A DNA stretch of 64,000 nt from Leptospira koniambonensis (lineage in GTDB: Bacteria > Spirochaetota > Leptospiria > Leptospirales > Leptospiraceae): positions 620,001 through 684,000 of the forward strand of contig NZ_RQFY01000001.1 of assembly GCF_004769555.1 (NCBI RefSeq), given 5' to 3'. This document shows positions 1-9,432 of the stretch, in pieces. Within the stretch, counting starts at the first letter, position 1, and every line of letters starts with the position of its first letter. The position numbers and the translations under genes were made by a program. Under the pieces are notes generated by a model. The model had not been told where the DNA came from. It ran no database searches and was given only the letters and a program-made list of their open reading frames with translations.

Positions 1-1003
1 TGATATAGTTCTGCACTCGAATCCATTGCTTCTCCGAAACAAGGGGACCAATGACCGTATCGGACTCAGACGGATTTCCGACTTTTATATTCAAAGCGGC
101 TTTCTTGAGCATAGATTTGATCTCCTCAGCACGGCTCTCCGGAATTAGTAGCCTGGTCCCTGCTATACAAGCTTGTCCGTTATTCATGAAAGCTGCTCGA
201 AGAGAAAATGGAATCGCTTCCTCAAGGTCTGCATCATCAAGAAGAATTGTCGCTGACTTTCCACCTAGCTCTAGAGTAACCCGCTTCATCGTATCGACTG
301 CTGCTCGCAAAATATGTTTTCCGACGATCGTCGATCCGGTGAAGGAAATCTTATCTACGAACGGATGGGTGATCATTTCCTGACCGACTACTTCCCCTAA
401 TCCGTTTACGACATTGATTACTCCGGATGGAAGTCCTGCTTTGTCGATGCATTCTAACATAACGTTCGTTTGTATCGCGCTCAACTCGCTCGGTTTTACA
501 ACGACCGTGCATCCGGCAGCAAGGGCAGGAGCGATCTTAATAGCAGTATTGAATAAATCCGCATTCCAAGGAGTGATGAGAGCCGCAACCCCGATCGGGC
601 GCAAAACAATCTCTGCTTCACCAAAGTTTCGAGAAAAGGGAACCTTATCTATCAACTGCTGAACAGTCTTATATGTTTGAATCGCTGCATCGACGGAAGC
701 AGCCGCCCCGGCCAAAGTGCGACCCGCGTATTCTTCCATAATCGCATCGATATGATCCTTTCGCCTACTTTGAAGAGATTCATAGATCGCTTGAAGATAT
801 TTCTTTCTTTCCTCTATCGTTGTCATAGACCAATTTAGAAACGATACTTTCGCGGCGTTCACCGCCAGGGAAACATCTTCCCGATTTCCGAGAGTTACTC
901 TTCCGATCACTTTTTTGTTTATCGGACTGATTAAATCGAGCGTCTCTTTTCCTTTTGATTCGATGAATTTTCCATCAATATAATGTGTGGTGATTATTTT
1001 CAT
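1..1003 (-). CDS. Aldehyde dehydrogenase (C-terminus beyond window edge)
   Basis: The minus-strand frame opens at ATG 1003 and stays open to the window edge, giving the first 334 residues of a protein that is usually about 480 residues long. The NAD-dependent aldehyde dehydrogenase fold is shown by TPWN in the cofactor-binding part, FTGS, ELGGKS with the general-base Glu at about residue 245, and GQACIAG with the nucleophile Cys at about residue 279; the 34-residue Glu-to-Cys spacing is canonical. It would oxidise an aldehyde to a carboxylate in the cytoplasm. It starts 9 nt after the MFS gene and is very probably the last known gene of the SDR-MFS-ALDH operon. The substrate is unknown. Confidence 0.93.
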   Translation of the reverse strand, partial: MKIITTHYIDGKFIESKGKETLDLISPINKKVIGRVTLGNREDVSLAVNAAKVSFLNWSMTTIEERKKYLQAIYESLQSRRKDHIDAIMEEYAGRTLAGAAASVDAAIQTYKTVQQLIDKVPFSRNFGEAEIVLRPIGVAALITPWNADLFNTAIKIAPALAAGCTVVVKPSELSAIQTNVMLECIDKAGLPSGVINVVNGLGEVVGQEMITHPFVDKISFTGSTIVGKHILRAAVDTMKRVTLELGGKSATILLDDADLEEAIPFSLRAAFMNNGQACIAGTRLLIPESRAEEIKSMLKKAALNIKVGNPSESDTVIGPLVSEKQWIRVQNYI

Positions 1004-1012
1004 TACATCCCC

Positions 1013-2308
1013 CTATCCGTTTTGATCCGGAATCAAAGCTCCGTATTTTCGGGAAGCAGCCGCTGCATGAGATTTTCCTAGCCAAAGAAACAAGGAGGCA
1101 AGAGATCCCATTACAGCAAAATTGATTGCAATTGCTATCCCGAGTCGCTCCGGCCCAACCACATAATCGCTGATAAAGGCGATGAAGCTAGGTCCCAAAG
1201 TCATCCCCACTGCATTATAGAACATAATGAACGCGGCGGAGATCCTTCCTCGAACCGCACTCGGAGTAGATATTTGCAAGGATGCCCCTGCTACTCCCGA
1301 AAACGGTTGAATCAATCCCATGAACGCGAGAGCGGCGATCGTCAAAGGAGCGGATTTAGAAAATGAGAAAGTAAGGCCACCTATTAAAACCATAACCGCA
1401 CATACATTAGAAAAATGAGATAAATGGATATCATGGCGACCTTGTGCATAGGCTCGATCCGCAAACCATCCTGCAAAAATCACCCCGAATGTACCGATTG
1501 GAAATGCAAGGATCGCTAAAATAACTCCAGTGGTCGTGACACTAATCTCTTCGATGCGTTGCAAATATGTAGGTATCCATGCCGCTGCGCCGAGAACCAT
1601 CGCGCACTGGAATCCGAATCCGAGAAAATGGTAGGTCAGGAACTTTCTTTCCTCATGAATAAAGGATTTAAGGCCTAACGAATTTTCTCCTGTATCTTCC
1701 CTATTTCCTTTTCTCTCTTTGGGAGCGATGAATATAAGAAAAGCCAGAAAGATTCCTGGAATTCCCGAGACTAAAAATACAATTTGCCAAGGAGTAAGAA
1801 GTCCGACGAAAGAGCTCGCAAAAGAACCGATACGTACAGATTCCGCAAGAATCAAGCCGCCTAAAATATATGAAAAAGCGGCTCCGATTTGTGCTCCTGA
1901 AGAAAGAATGCTGATCGCAAGTCCGAATCGTCGCGCAGGAAAAATCTTTGCGACCATGCTCCATCCTGCCGGCTGCAGAGTCGCTTCTCCCAAACCGACG
2001 ATACATCGAGCGATTACCAAAGCGAAGAACGAATTTGCAAATGCGCTCGCTATCGTAGCAAGAGACCAAACGGTTACACCAAGATAGATCGTCCACCGTT
2101 TCGAATAACGATCTACGATCCATCCCATCGGCAGACTCCCCAACAGAAAGAAGAGCGCGAAAGCTGGACCCTGCAAAAGTCCCATCCTGAAATCATCTAT
2201 TCTAAAGGAGTTCTTAATCGGATCGACCATCAGGGAAATGGAAATGCGATCGATGAACGCTAGGATTGCAAAGATTAAAATGATGAATGTCGTTGCCCAA
2301 GCTCTCAT
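1013..2308 (-). CDS. MFS transporter
   Basis: This 431-residue polytopic membrane protein has about 12 predicted hydrophobic segments. The MFS motif A region (GWIVDRYSKR) lies between the second and third segments and a related GWFADRAY sequence occurs in the second half. The family moves small solutes by proton or solute antiport or uniport. The start codon overlaps the end of the upstream SDR gene by 4 nt, so the two are translationally coupled, and the aldehyde dehydrogenase follows 9 nt downstream. The context suggests import or export of a small carbonyl or organic acid compound handled by the two flanking oxidoreductases, but the substrate cannot be read from sequence. Confidence 0.92.
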   Translation of the reverse strand: MRAWATTFIILIFAILAFIDRISISLMVDPIKNSFRIDDFRMGLLQGPAFALFFLLGSLPMGWIVDRYSKRWTIYLGVTVWSLATIASAFANSFFALVIARCIVGLGEATLQPAGWSMVAKIFPARRFGLAISILSSGAQIGAAFSYILGGLILAESVRIGSFASSFVGLLTPWQIVFLVSGIPGIFLAFLIFIAPKERKGNREDTGENSLGLKSFIHEERKFLTYHFLGFGFQCAMVLGAAAWIPTYLQRIEEISVTTTGVILAILAFPIGTFGVIFAGWFADRAYAQGRHDIHLSHFSNVCAVMVLIGGLTFSFSKSAPLTIAALAFMGLIQPFSGVAGASLQISTPSAVRGRISAAFIMFYNAVGMTLGPSFIAFISDYVVGPERLGIAIAINFAVMGSLASLFLWLGKSHAAAASRKYGALIPDQNG

Positions 2309-3315
2309 AATCTTACAGAATTCCTCAAGCTATTCGCACAATCGACTATGGTTTCAACGGCGGAACGAGCCTGAAAACCGAGAATACGCTTCGCCTTTTC
2401 GGAGGATTGCTCGAATTTCTTATGAACCAAAGGACTGATACTTCTCATTTGTGAACTGAAAGGTGCAAGAAGCTTTACCACGAAGCCGGGTAAACTACTT
2501 GTAGAAACCTTTGTGGCCACCGTACCAAGATGTTCTTTCAGGGTTTGCGCAATCTCCTTCATCCACATAAATTCGCCAGCGACAATGAACCTTTCCCCCG
2601 CAGCATTGGGACTTAGTATGGCACGGATATGTGCATCTGCTAAATCACGAACATCGACGACGTAAAATCCTATCGGAGCTAAGAGGGGAAACTTTCCTTT
2701 CAACATCCCGTCGATTATTTGAACCGAACCATGTAAGTTCTCTTCGCTCATAATCGGACCGAAAACTGCTCCGGGCAAAATGCTAGTAAATTCCGTTTCT
2801 CCTCCTTCGGAGCGCATGAACTCCCAAGCGATTCTCTCCGCACGGATCTTAGATTTTCGATACTCGTCGAATTGAGAATCCTCAGGATCCGCCCATACAT
2901 CTTCCACGCTCTCCCTTCCCGAGTCTAATGGTGGGCGAGCTGCTGCAGCTGCAGAAGTCATCACCACACGCTTTACTTTTTCCCTTACTGAAGCTCTTAG
3001 GACGCGCAAAGTTCCTTCTTGAGCAGGCAAGGCGAAAACATCCGGATTTCCCTCATCTTTTCCTATTAAGGGAGAAGCGATATGCAGAACAAATCTACAT
3101 CCACGAACAGCCTCATCCCAACCCGCATCACTGGTAAGATCAGCCACAAATACTTTGAGCCGCTCATCGAAAACGTTCAATGTCGAACGGAGCAAAGACT
3201 CCTTTCCTGAACTACGAATCGTAGTATGCACAATAAAATTCTTATGAAGAAGTTCGCGAATGCATCGGCTTGCAACGAATCCGGTCCCGCCGGTTACTAA
3301 AACTGTTTCGGCCAC
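2305..3315 (-). CDS. Extended SDR / dihydroflavonol reductase-like NAD(P)-dependent oxidoreductase
   Basis: This 336-residue Rossmann-fold protein has an N-terminal TGGTGFVAS dinucleotide-binding loop (residues 8-16), a catalytic Ser near 121 and the Tyr152-x3-Lys156 pair (YRKSK) of extended short-chain dehydrogenases. It resembles the dihydroflavonol 4-reductase and aldehyde/ketone reductase branch, which reduces carbonyls with NADPH. It is the first gene of the operon with the MFS transporter (4-nt overlap) and the aldehyde dehydrogenase. It is divergent from an AraC regulator across a 247-bp gap, which suggests control by that regulator. The substrate is unknown. Confidence 0.9.
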   Translation of the reverse strand: MAETVLVTGGTGFVASRCIRELLHKNFIVHTTIRSSGKESLLRSTLNVFDERLKVFVADLTSDAGWDEAVRGCRFVLHIASPLIGKDEGNPDVFALPAQEGTLRVLRASVREKVKRVVMTSAAAAARPPLDSGRESVEDVWADPEDSQFDEYRKSKIRAERIAWEFMRSEGGETEFTSILPGAVFGPIMSEENLHGSVQIIDGMLKGKFPLLAPIGFYVVDVRDLADAHIRAILSPNAAGERFIVAGEFMWMKEIAQTLKEHLGTVATKVSTSSLPGFVVKLLAPFSSQMRSISPLVHKKFEQSSEKAKRILGFQARSAVETIVDCANSLRNSVRL

Positions 3316-3383
3316 ATTCCCTCCAATTCATATTGAATCTTACACATCCAAAAATTCTGCGCCACGCTATTCGTCCGAAAATA

Positions 3384-3492
3384 TTGCATAAAAATTTTTT
3401 TGAGTGATCTTCGATAGATTGAGGTTGCATTTTCTTTGGAATGGCATTGCAACTATTTAGGCCGCCAATAAATTGAATGAAGTTTTATGCAA
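3384..3492. promoter_or_regulatory. Inverted repeat in the divergent SDR/AraC promoter region
   Basis: The arms TTGCATAAAA (3384-3393) and TTTTATGCAA (3483-3492) are perfect 10-bp inverted copies about 89 bp apart, in the 247-bp space between the divergent SDR and AraC genes. They may be distal half-sites for the AraC regulator with looping between them. This is inferred from position; the arms are AT-rich, so chance is possible. Confidence 0.3.
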
Positions 3493-3562
3493 TAATCTTG
3501 CAGTAATGGGCGAGACTAGTTTATATTTTAACCTTACAATTCCGGAATAGGTAGGCTGTAAT

Positions 3563-4534
3563 ATGAAGGGACCATTACTCCATGTTAAGAATACGGAAGA
3601 GACTTCAACACAGACAAACTTTCAGAAATTGTTGGATGAAGTCGTAGCATTAACCCATGGCTACGGCGAAGGAAAAACACAGACAATTATTCCCTTTTTG
3701 CATATCGCTCGACGGAGTGCTCCGACTCAAACCAGCTGTGGAATTATCAATCCTTCCTTTTGCATAGTTGCTCAAGGGAGGAAAACCGGATTTATCGGAA
3801 CTGAAGTAGTCAGTTACGGTGCAGGTGATTTCGTCGCTGCCTCTGTGGATATGCCTGCGACAGGACACGTATCTAAAGCGAGCCGAACCTCCCCTTACGT
3901 CGGAGTTACGTTAGACTTCAATCGTAAGGAAGTTGCTACAATCATTACCGAAGCAAAAATTAGAATCCAGCAGTTCGATGTAAAACCTATGGCCGGAGCA
4001 TTGATCGGAAAATTCGACTCAGGAATTCTCGAACTTTTTATTAAACTCTTAAAATTATTAAAAAAATCGGAGGAAGAGGCACTTTTCGTGGGAGCTCTCG
4101 TTAAGAAGGAATTAATTTACCGCATTTTAATAAGCCCGTACGGACAATTATTCGCAAAACAAGCAATATCCGAACAAAAGTCCGATCAAATTGAAAGAAT
4201 TGTAGAATGGATTCGGGACAACTTCAATGTACCGATCACGATCGAACAGTTAGCTAAAAAACATCATATGAGTGCATCCGCTCTTCACCAAAAATTCAAG
4301 ATCGTGACTACAATGGGACCAATCCAATATCAAAAAAGACTAAGACTGCTCGAAGCGAGGAAGCTGCTACTAAGCGGGATGATAGATGTGACTACAGCGG
4401 CTTTTGAAGTCGGATATGAAAGTCTGTCCCAATTTAACAGAGAATACAAAAGACTTTTCGGGTTAGCTCCACTGAAAGATATCAAACGAATTAGAAATAC
4501 ATCCGGTTTGTTCTCGGAACTACGAGGCGAGTAA
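3563..4534 (+). CDS. AraC family transcriptional regulator
   Basis: This 323-residue cytoplasmic regulator has an AraC N-terminal domain (about residues 25-180, containing GIINPSFCIVAQG and an acyclic beta-sandwich pattern) and a C-terminal double helix-turn-helix (about 215-310) with the typical DVTTAAFEVGYESLSQFNREYKRLFG signature region. The N-terminal type matches PF06719-like regulators that often neighbour oxidoreductase genes. It is divergent from the SDR-MFS-ALDH operon and is the obvious candidate to control it; it could equally control the alpha/beta hydrolase about 100 bp downstream. The inducer is unknown. Confidence 0.92.
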   Translation: MKGPLLHVKNTEETSTQTNFQKLLDEVVALTHGYGEGKTQTIIPFLHIARRSAPTQTSCGIINPSFCIVAQGRKTGFIGTEVVSYGAGDFVAASVDMPATGHVSKASRTSPYVGVTLDFNRKEVATIITEAKIRIQQFDVKPMAGALIGKFDSGILELFIKLLKLLKKSEEEALFVGALVKKELIYRILISPYGQLFAKQAISEQKSDQIERIVEWIRDNFNVPITIEQLAKKHHMSASALHQKFKIVTTMGPIQYQKRLRLLEARKLLLSGMIDVTTAAFEVGYESLSQFNREYKRLFGLAPLKDIKRIRNTSGLFSELRGE

Positions 4535-4635
4535 TTTGTTCAGATTACCGTCCGCAATATCCGTTTTCTGCATAACGCAAACGATGTCGAATAATCAAAG
4601 CAAACATTTATAAGATGTAACGGAGATAAGAATAT

Positions 4636-5574
4636 ATGAAAGTATTAGTAACTATTGTAAGCCTGATCGTACTTACAGGACTGCAATTAAACGCGAAAAG
4701 TATTGATGAAAGCCAACGTGCTATACTTCTACAAAATGGAGACGCAAGTGAGTTTATCTCATTGCCCATGGGAGTCATGCATGTACGAATTTCCGGTCCT
4801 AAAGACGGCCCGGTAGTTTTACTCGTTCATGGTGCGGTAATTGGAGGCTATGCATACAAAAATTGGCAAAAGCCACTTGCAGATGCAGGATTTCGAGTTA
4901 TCGTTCCCGACTTATTCGGCTACGGACTTTCGGATCGACCCGACATAGACTATACAAAGGATTTCTATGTTTTACAGTTAAAACAACTGTTGGAAAAACT
5001 TCGGATTGAAAGTCCCGTTCAAATCGTAGGCGCCTCCATGGGGGGAGCGATTGTTGCAGCGTTTACTGCAAATTATCCCGAGAAAGTAAAGTCCGTCGTA
5101 TTAATGGCACCGGCTGGAGTTGGTAAAGACAATCGTCCCACAAGCAGTATTTTACTTTGGCCGGGTTTGGGAGACTTGATTTTTCATTTCTTTGGGTCTG
5201 CTCAGATGAAAAGACAAATGGATGAGGCCAACGTAAATTCTCCGGACCGTCAAAATATTGCTCACTGGATGGAATTGCAGACGCAATACACTGGATTTGC
5301 CGAAGGAATATTGAATACCCTCCGACATTATAAAATATATTGGCAACCGGAAGATTTCCAAGCACTTGGAAAAACGAAAAAGGCGGTACTTACACTCTGG
5401 GGAACTTCGGATACCGTGAATGCATTTGAGCAATCTCAAACACTTCAAGAATTCGTTCCTCAGGCAAAAATCATTCCGATTCAAGACAAAGGTCATGCGA
5501 TTACGTTTAACGTAAGTGAACGCGTATTGGAATTCGTAATCGACTTTCTGCTGGGAAACTCTTTGCGCAAATAA
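4636..5574 (+). CDS. Exported alpha/beta hydrolase
   Basis: This 312-residue protein begins with a hydrophobic signal-peptide-like stretch (residues 1-20, ending LNA-K). The alpha/beta hydrolase core shows an oxyanion HGAVIGG motif (65-71), the nucleophile elbow GASMGG with Ser134, and probable Asp259 and His287 completing the triad (GTSD; KGH). It would act as an esterase or related hydrolase in the periplasm or outside the cell. It stands between two AraC-type regulators on the same strand with about 100 bp on each side, so it may be a single-gene unit controlled by one of them. The substrate is not predictable. Confidence 0.88.
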   Translation: MKVLVTIVSLIVLTGLQLNAKSIDESQRAILLQNGDASEFISLPMGVMHVRISGPKDGPVVLLVHGAVIGGYAYKNWQKPLADAGFRVIVPDLFGYGLSDRPDIDYTKDFYVLQLKQLLEKLRIESPVQIVGASMGGAIVAAFTANYPEKVKSVVLMAPAGVGKDNRPTSSILLWPGLGDLIFHFFGSAQMKRQMDEANVNSPDRQNIAHWMELQTQYTGFAEGILNTLRHYKIYWQPEDFQALGKTKKAVLTLWGTSDTVNAFEQSQTLQEFVPQAKIIPIQDKGHAITFNVSERVLEFVIDFLLGNSLRK

Positions 5575-5659
5575 CAGGCGCTCACGTTGCCCGTCATGAT
5601 CGCTTTAACTATGGACTCTTCGAACGATATCTTTCTAGTCAAAGAGATTTGAAAGATAT

Positions 5660-6751
5660 ATGAACGCATATTTACTTTTTATTTACCTTGGCCTTTCCCT
5701 TTCTCTCCTATTGCTACTGAGAGGCTTACTTTTATTCAAGAATCAATATCCCTTATCCTCATACTCTGTTCCTCTGTACGGATTAAAATTTGCATTCTTT
5801 TTCTTCGGATATATGTTTATTTCCGAAAGCTACTCTCAATGGAGGATCTTCAATTATTTATATATTCCGGCAACGAGCGCTTTCGGATATATCGTCTATC
5901 ATTTCTATTTTTATATATTTCGAGACAGACGCCGACGAAAACGTTCTCATTGGATCGGTCTTCTGCCGGCATTTTTCTCTATAGCAATATTAACCGGATC
6001 AGAACATTTCAATTTCCCTTTACCGGACCGTCCAGATACGATTTTCAAAGGATCAGAAACCGTTTGGACCGATTGGCTATTTAGAGCCTCGTCCGTCGTT
6101 CTTCTATACTTTTATGCATCTATTTTCGCAGATTCAATTTTATTGTTTAGAACTTCTAAGAATGAAAAAGGAAAGAAGGTCAGAAAGGGACTCATCGCTT
6201 TATGGATCGGTCTATCGATTAACTTAATTCTTTGCAGCGCCTTCTATTTGGGCAACCAAACCGTACTAAAACTGGGACTAACAGCGCTGACAATACAATG
6301 CGCTCTCGCTTTCGCTTCCCTAGATTCGATCAATCTTTGGAAAGAAATATATGAAATGTCCAAAAGGTCTGCGGACCGAATTCGAAGATTTACATCCTAT
6401 AAAACTATTAGCCTCTCCGATTCCTTGGACCACGCTATTTATGTAGATAGGATCTACCAGAAAGAAAGACTTACGATTGAAGATCTAGCAAAACATCTGA
6501 AAGTAACGGTCCGACAACTCTCTCAGTTTATTAACGAGGAAAATCGCCAAAATTTTTCTCAGTATATTAACGGAAAGCGAATTGAATATGTGCTTCTTCG
6601 ATTAGAATCCGAATCGAAACCCAATTTGCTTCGAATTGCCCTCGACGCCGGATTCAATTCGAAATCCAGCTTTAATTGGATTTTTAAATTAGAACTGGGT
6701 ATGTCGCCTTCTGAATATATAAAATCAAAACGCAAAATCCAAGTGAGATGA
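5660..6751 (+). CDS. Membrane-anchored AraC-type regulator
   Basis: In this 363-residue protein the first 220 residues contain about seven hydrophobic segments and the C-terminus (about 250-360) is an AraC helix-turn-helix pair (IEDLAKHLKVTVRQLSQFIN; RIALDAGFNSKSSFNWIFK). This 7TM plus AraC layout is common in Leptospira and Bacteroidetes and is thought to link a membrane-sensed signal to transcription. It lies 85 bp after the alpha/beta hydrolase and 228 bp before a surface lipoprotein; its targets are unknown. The intervening 6752-6979 region shows no further gene. Confidence 0.88.
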   Translation: MNAYLLFIYLGLSLSLLLLLRGLLLFKNQYPLSSYSVPLYGLKFAFFFFGYMFISESYSQWRIFNYLYIPATSAFGYIVYHFYFYIFRDRRRRKRSHWIGLLPAFFSIAILTGSEHFNFPLPDRPDTIFKGSETVWTDWLFRASSVVLLYFYASIFADSILLFRTSKNEKGKKVRKGLIALWIGLSINLILCSAFYLGNQTVLKLGLTALTIQCALAFASLDSINLWKEIYEMSKRSADRIRRFTSYKTISLSDSLDHAIYVDRIYQKERLTIEDLAKHLKVTVRQLSQFINEENRQNFSQYINGKRIEYVLLRLESESKPNLLRIALDAGFNSKSSFNWIFKLELGMSPSEYIKSKRKIQVR

Positions 6752-6979
6752 CGAATTAATCTTTCAAGGAGAACATTCTAGATTAAGATACCATTCCCAT
6801 CTCGCTTCTTTTTTGATAAGGTTTGTCGGGCGGCTTTTTCTAAGCTCCTTTTTAACAAAAATCGGGTCCAGAATTGCGATCCTGGACGCAGCGAGGTCGT
6901 CCCCAGGATACAATCTCTTCCGTCAAGTTTCGGTAAATTCCGACACATTGCCATATATAGAATAGGAAGAGAAACCACT

Positions 6980-8452
6980 ATGAAATATTCATTTTGCCTA
7001 GCTTTGATAGCATTGGCATTCTTAATCACGTGTAGAAAAGAAAGCGAAGGAATCAGTTCAGAAGAACTACTTCTATACTCAATTTTTTATACTCCATACG
7101 AAGAGATCAGCGTTGGCCCGGGAACGATCCAAATAAATACAGCAGCAACAGCCGGTTCAAGTTATCAGACTGGCCGCTCCTACACTCCTAAATGCCCAGA
7201 TAAAAATGGATCCGGAGAATTGCCTTTCACATTCTATCGAAGAAAAACTGCGGAAAAAAATTCCAAGTTACTAATCAACTTCATGGGGGGAGGCAGCTGC
7301 TGGAGCAGTTACAATTGTTTCGGAAGTAATACTACAACATATGTAAATTACAAAGATTACCCGTTTTTCATCGTTTCTAAGTTTTTCTTTAGTGAAGGGA
7401 TATTTAATAAGGATATAGCAAGCAATCCGCTCAAAGATTACGATGTAATCATTATTCCACATTGCTCTGCTGATTTGTTTTTTGGATCCAAAACGGCAGC
7501 ATACCAAGATCCGACTAAAGGAAACACCAATGTGGATTTTCCCCATTACGGGCATGACAATTTCCTCGCAGTCTTAAAATATATTCAGGAAAATTATCAG
7601 GGGGTCACAGATGTATTTGTCCTCGGACAAAGTGCCGGAGGATATTCTGCAATATTAAATTATCCTCATATAAGGGAGGCTATAACAGAACTCAGTCCAT
7701 CGGCTTCGGTTAACGTTTTAACTGATTCATCCGTAGGGGTAACTTCAGCCAGCTTATTCAGTGCCATGGTAGGCAATTGGGATGCAAATAAAAATCTACC
7801 GACATGGGTAACCGGAATCAACTCGACTTATTTTTCAGGAAGCCCATCGTTCGACGATTATATTAAAAAAATTGCTGCCTATTATTCAAGCGATAGAGTC
7901 GGAATGTTGACATCAGCATTTGACACTACCCAAAGATACTTTTACAAGTTAGTAGATACAGTAGCTGGAATTTCTGATCCTAGCGAATATACGAATGCGA
8001 TAATACAAGATCCATATGATTCTAATAGAAAAAACTCCGCGCTTTTCGGGAGTTTTCCTCTTGGAGATACTGTACCTGACGGATCGGTGGGGGTCTCAGG
8101 TTCAAACTGCGATTGGGTAAGTCAGACAATCCAGAAAGCAAAATCAATTGCAACTGCCTCGCCAAATTTCAGTTATTATATTGCTCCAGGAGATATTCAC
8201 ACAAGAACAGGACATAACGAAATGTTCCAACTCAAATCGGCAAACCAACCGTTTGTCTCCTGGGTAAATTCGATGGTAAATGGTCCGTTACCGAGTTCCG
8301 TTCGATGTTATGATGGCGGGAGTTCCTGCATATTAGATAATCTAACACCTACATTTATCAATCTGGCGTTAAAAAAACCTACCTCAAACGAATCTTATGC
8401 TTCGAGTAAGGACCTAAGCCAAACCTGTAACACCGCCTCTTTTTTTAACTAG
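6980..8452 (+). CDS. Pectinacetylesterase/Notum-like lipoprotein hydrolase
   Basis: This 490-residue protein has a lipoprotein signal peptide with lipobox FLITC (Cys18). GGGSCW (103-108), a second Cys-rich stretch and the nucleophile motif GQSAGG (Ser218) match the pectinacetylesterase/Notum family of alpha/beta hydrolases, carboxylesterases that deacylate polysaccharides or lipidated proteins. It should be anchored on the cell envelope facing outward. The gene stands alone and is followed by a strong inverted repeat. Its substrate is unknown; the family call rests on the two motifs and on length. Confidence 0.8.
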   Translation: MKYSFCLALIALAFLITCRKESEGISSEELLLYSIFYTPYEEISVGPGTIQINTAATAGSSYQTGRSYTPKCPDKNGSGELPFTFYRRKTAEKNSKLLINFMGGGSCWSSYNCFGSNTTTYVNYKDYPFFIVSKFFFSEGIFNKDIASNPLKDYDVIIIPHCSADLFFGSKTAAYQDPTKGNTNVDFPHYGHDNFLAVLKYIQENYQGVTDVFVLGQSAGGYSAILNYPHIREAITELSPSASVNVLTDSSVGVTSASLFSAMVGNWDANKNLPTWVTGINSTYFSGSPSFDDYIKKIAAYYSSDRVGMLTSAFDTTQRYFYKLVDTVAGISDPSEYTNAIIQDPYDSNRKNSALFGSFPLGDTVPDGSVGVSGSNCDWVSQTIQKAKSIATASPNFSYYIAPGDIHTRTGHNEMFQLKSANQPFVSWVNSMVNGPLPSSVRCYDGGSSCILDNLTPTFINLALKKPTSNESYASSKDLSQTCNTASFFN

Positions 8453-8457
8453 AGCAC

Positions 8458-8493
8458 TTCAAACACGGTCGCTTCATAGCGACCGTGTTTGAA
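8458..8493 (+). terminator. Perfect 16-bp hairpin after the esterase gene
   Basis: Arms 8458-8473 and 8478-8493 are fully complementary around a 4-nt loop (TCAT) and begin 6 nt after the stop codon of the esterase gene. The stem is GC-containing and very stable, but no T-run follows on the plus strand, so it may act as a factor-assisted terminator or a 3' stabilising structure. Confidence 0.65.
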
Positions 8494-8566
8494 TAAAGAG
8501 TGTTTCGATAATGATTGCGTTGCATCTTTATTTTCTCCACTATTGGTCAAACTTTAAAATGCGACT

Positions 8567-9352
8567 ATGTCTAACCTCCGTTATCCTCTCATCGTTATCC
8601 TTTTCGTAATTTTCAGTTTTCAAAATTGCGGAACTGCTCTTCTCTTGAATGCCCTTTGGCCTTCAGGAGGAGATGATCGTATTGAGAACATAGGAGATCT
8701 TTTCCTTGCGAACATAAACGTTGGCTTGATCCATTATTGGCCCTTGGATGGGGACGCAACCGATAGAGTCGGATCTATCCACCTAACTGCATTTGGAACC
8801 GCCGGACCTAAGCTAATCTCCGATCACAATGGTTTACCCAATGGAGCCTACAGTTACGATGGTATAGACTCATGGCATAGCTCGGATGCGATTGCTGGGG
8901 AACCTATACTAACTGGAATCGCTTCCTTTACTCTTAGCGCTTGGGTAAAAGGAAAATTTAAACCCTCTGCAGGAGGTACAATTATGGGACAAGGAGACGG
9001 TCTAGGATTTCAGTTTTTAGACGGGTCCACCAATTGTTTACATGGAATCCGAATTTACACAGTAAGCGGAGGATCGGGAGTCGTGAGCAATGTCAGTCCT
9101 TGCGGAATCTACCAAGACGATGTTTGGTATCATGTAACTTTCATCTGGGATCTTCCTAATAATACTGCCAACTTATATGTTGGAAATGATCTAGTAAAGT
9201 CGGTAGTATATAATCCAAATGGAACCCCTTGGAACTCCGGTGCCCCCTTTACCTTAGGATACGGCACACTTGGCGGAGGCTCTCAGCCCATCAGTATAGA
9301 CGAAGTTCGAATTTATGATAGAATTGTTCCTCCGATATTTTTCAGTTTTTAA
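8567..9352 (+). CDS. LamG/concanavalin-like lipoprotein
   Basis: This 261-residue lipoprotein has a hydrophobic signal sequence with lipobox FQNC (Cys about 21). The segment from about residue 53 to the end has the LamG_3 / ConA-like jelly-roll pattern: IHYWPLDGDATD, SFTLSAWVKG, VWYHVTFIWD, ISIDEVRIYDR. Such domains bind carbohydrates or other ligands at the cell surface. Leptospires encode several proteins of this shape. There is no partner gene in an operon; the hairpin at 8458 separates it from the esterase. Confidence 0.82.
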   Translation: MSNLRYPLIVILFVIFSFQNCGTALLLNALWPSGGDDRIENIGDLFLANINVGLIHYWPLDGDATDRVGSIHLTAFGTAGPKLISDHNGLPNGAYSYDGIDSWHSSDAIAGEPILTGIASFTLSAWVKGKFKPSAGGTIMGQGDGLGFQFLDGSTNCLHGIRIYTVSGGSGVVSNVSPCGIYQDDVWYHVTFIWDLPNNTANLYVGNDLVKSVVYNPNGTPWNSGAPFTLGYGTLGGGSQPISIDEVRIYDRIVPPIFFSF

Positions 9353-9432
9353 TTCCTATCCGCATAACGGATACCGCAGATCTAATTAAGAAGCTTCACC
9401 TAACTATCGCCGAATTTCTAAAATGAATTTCT

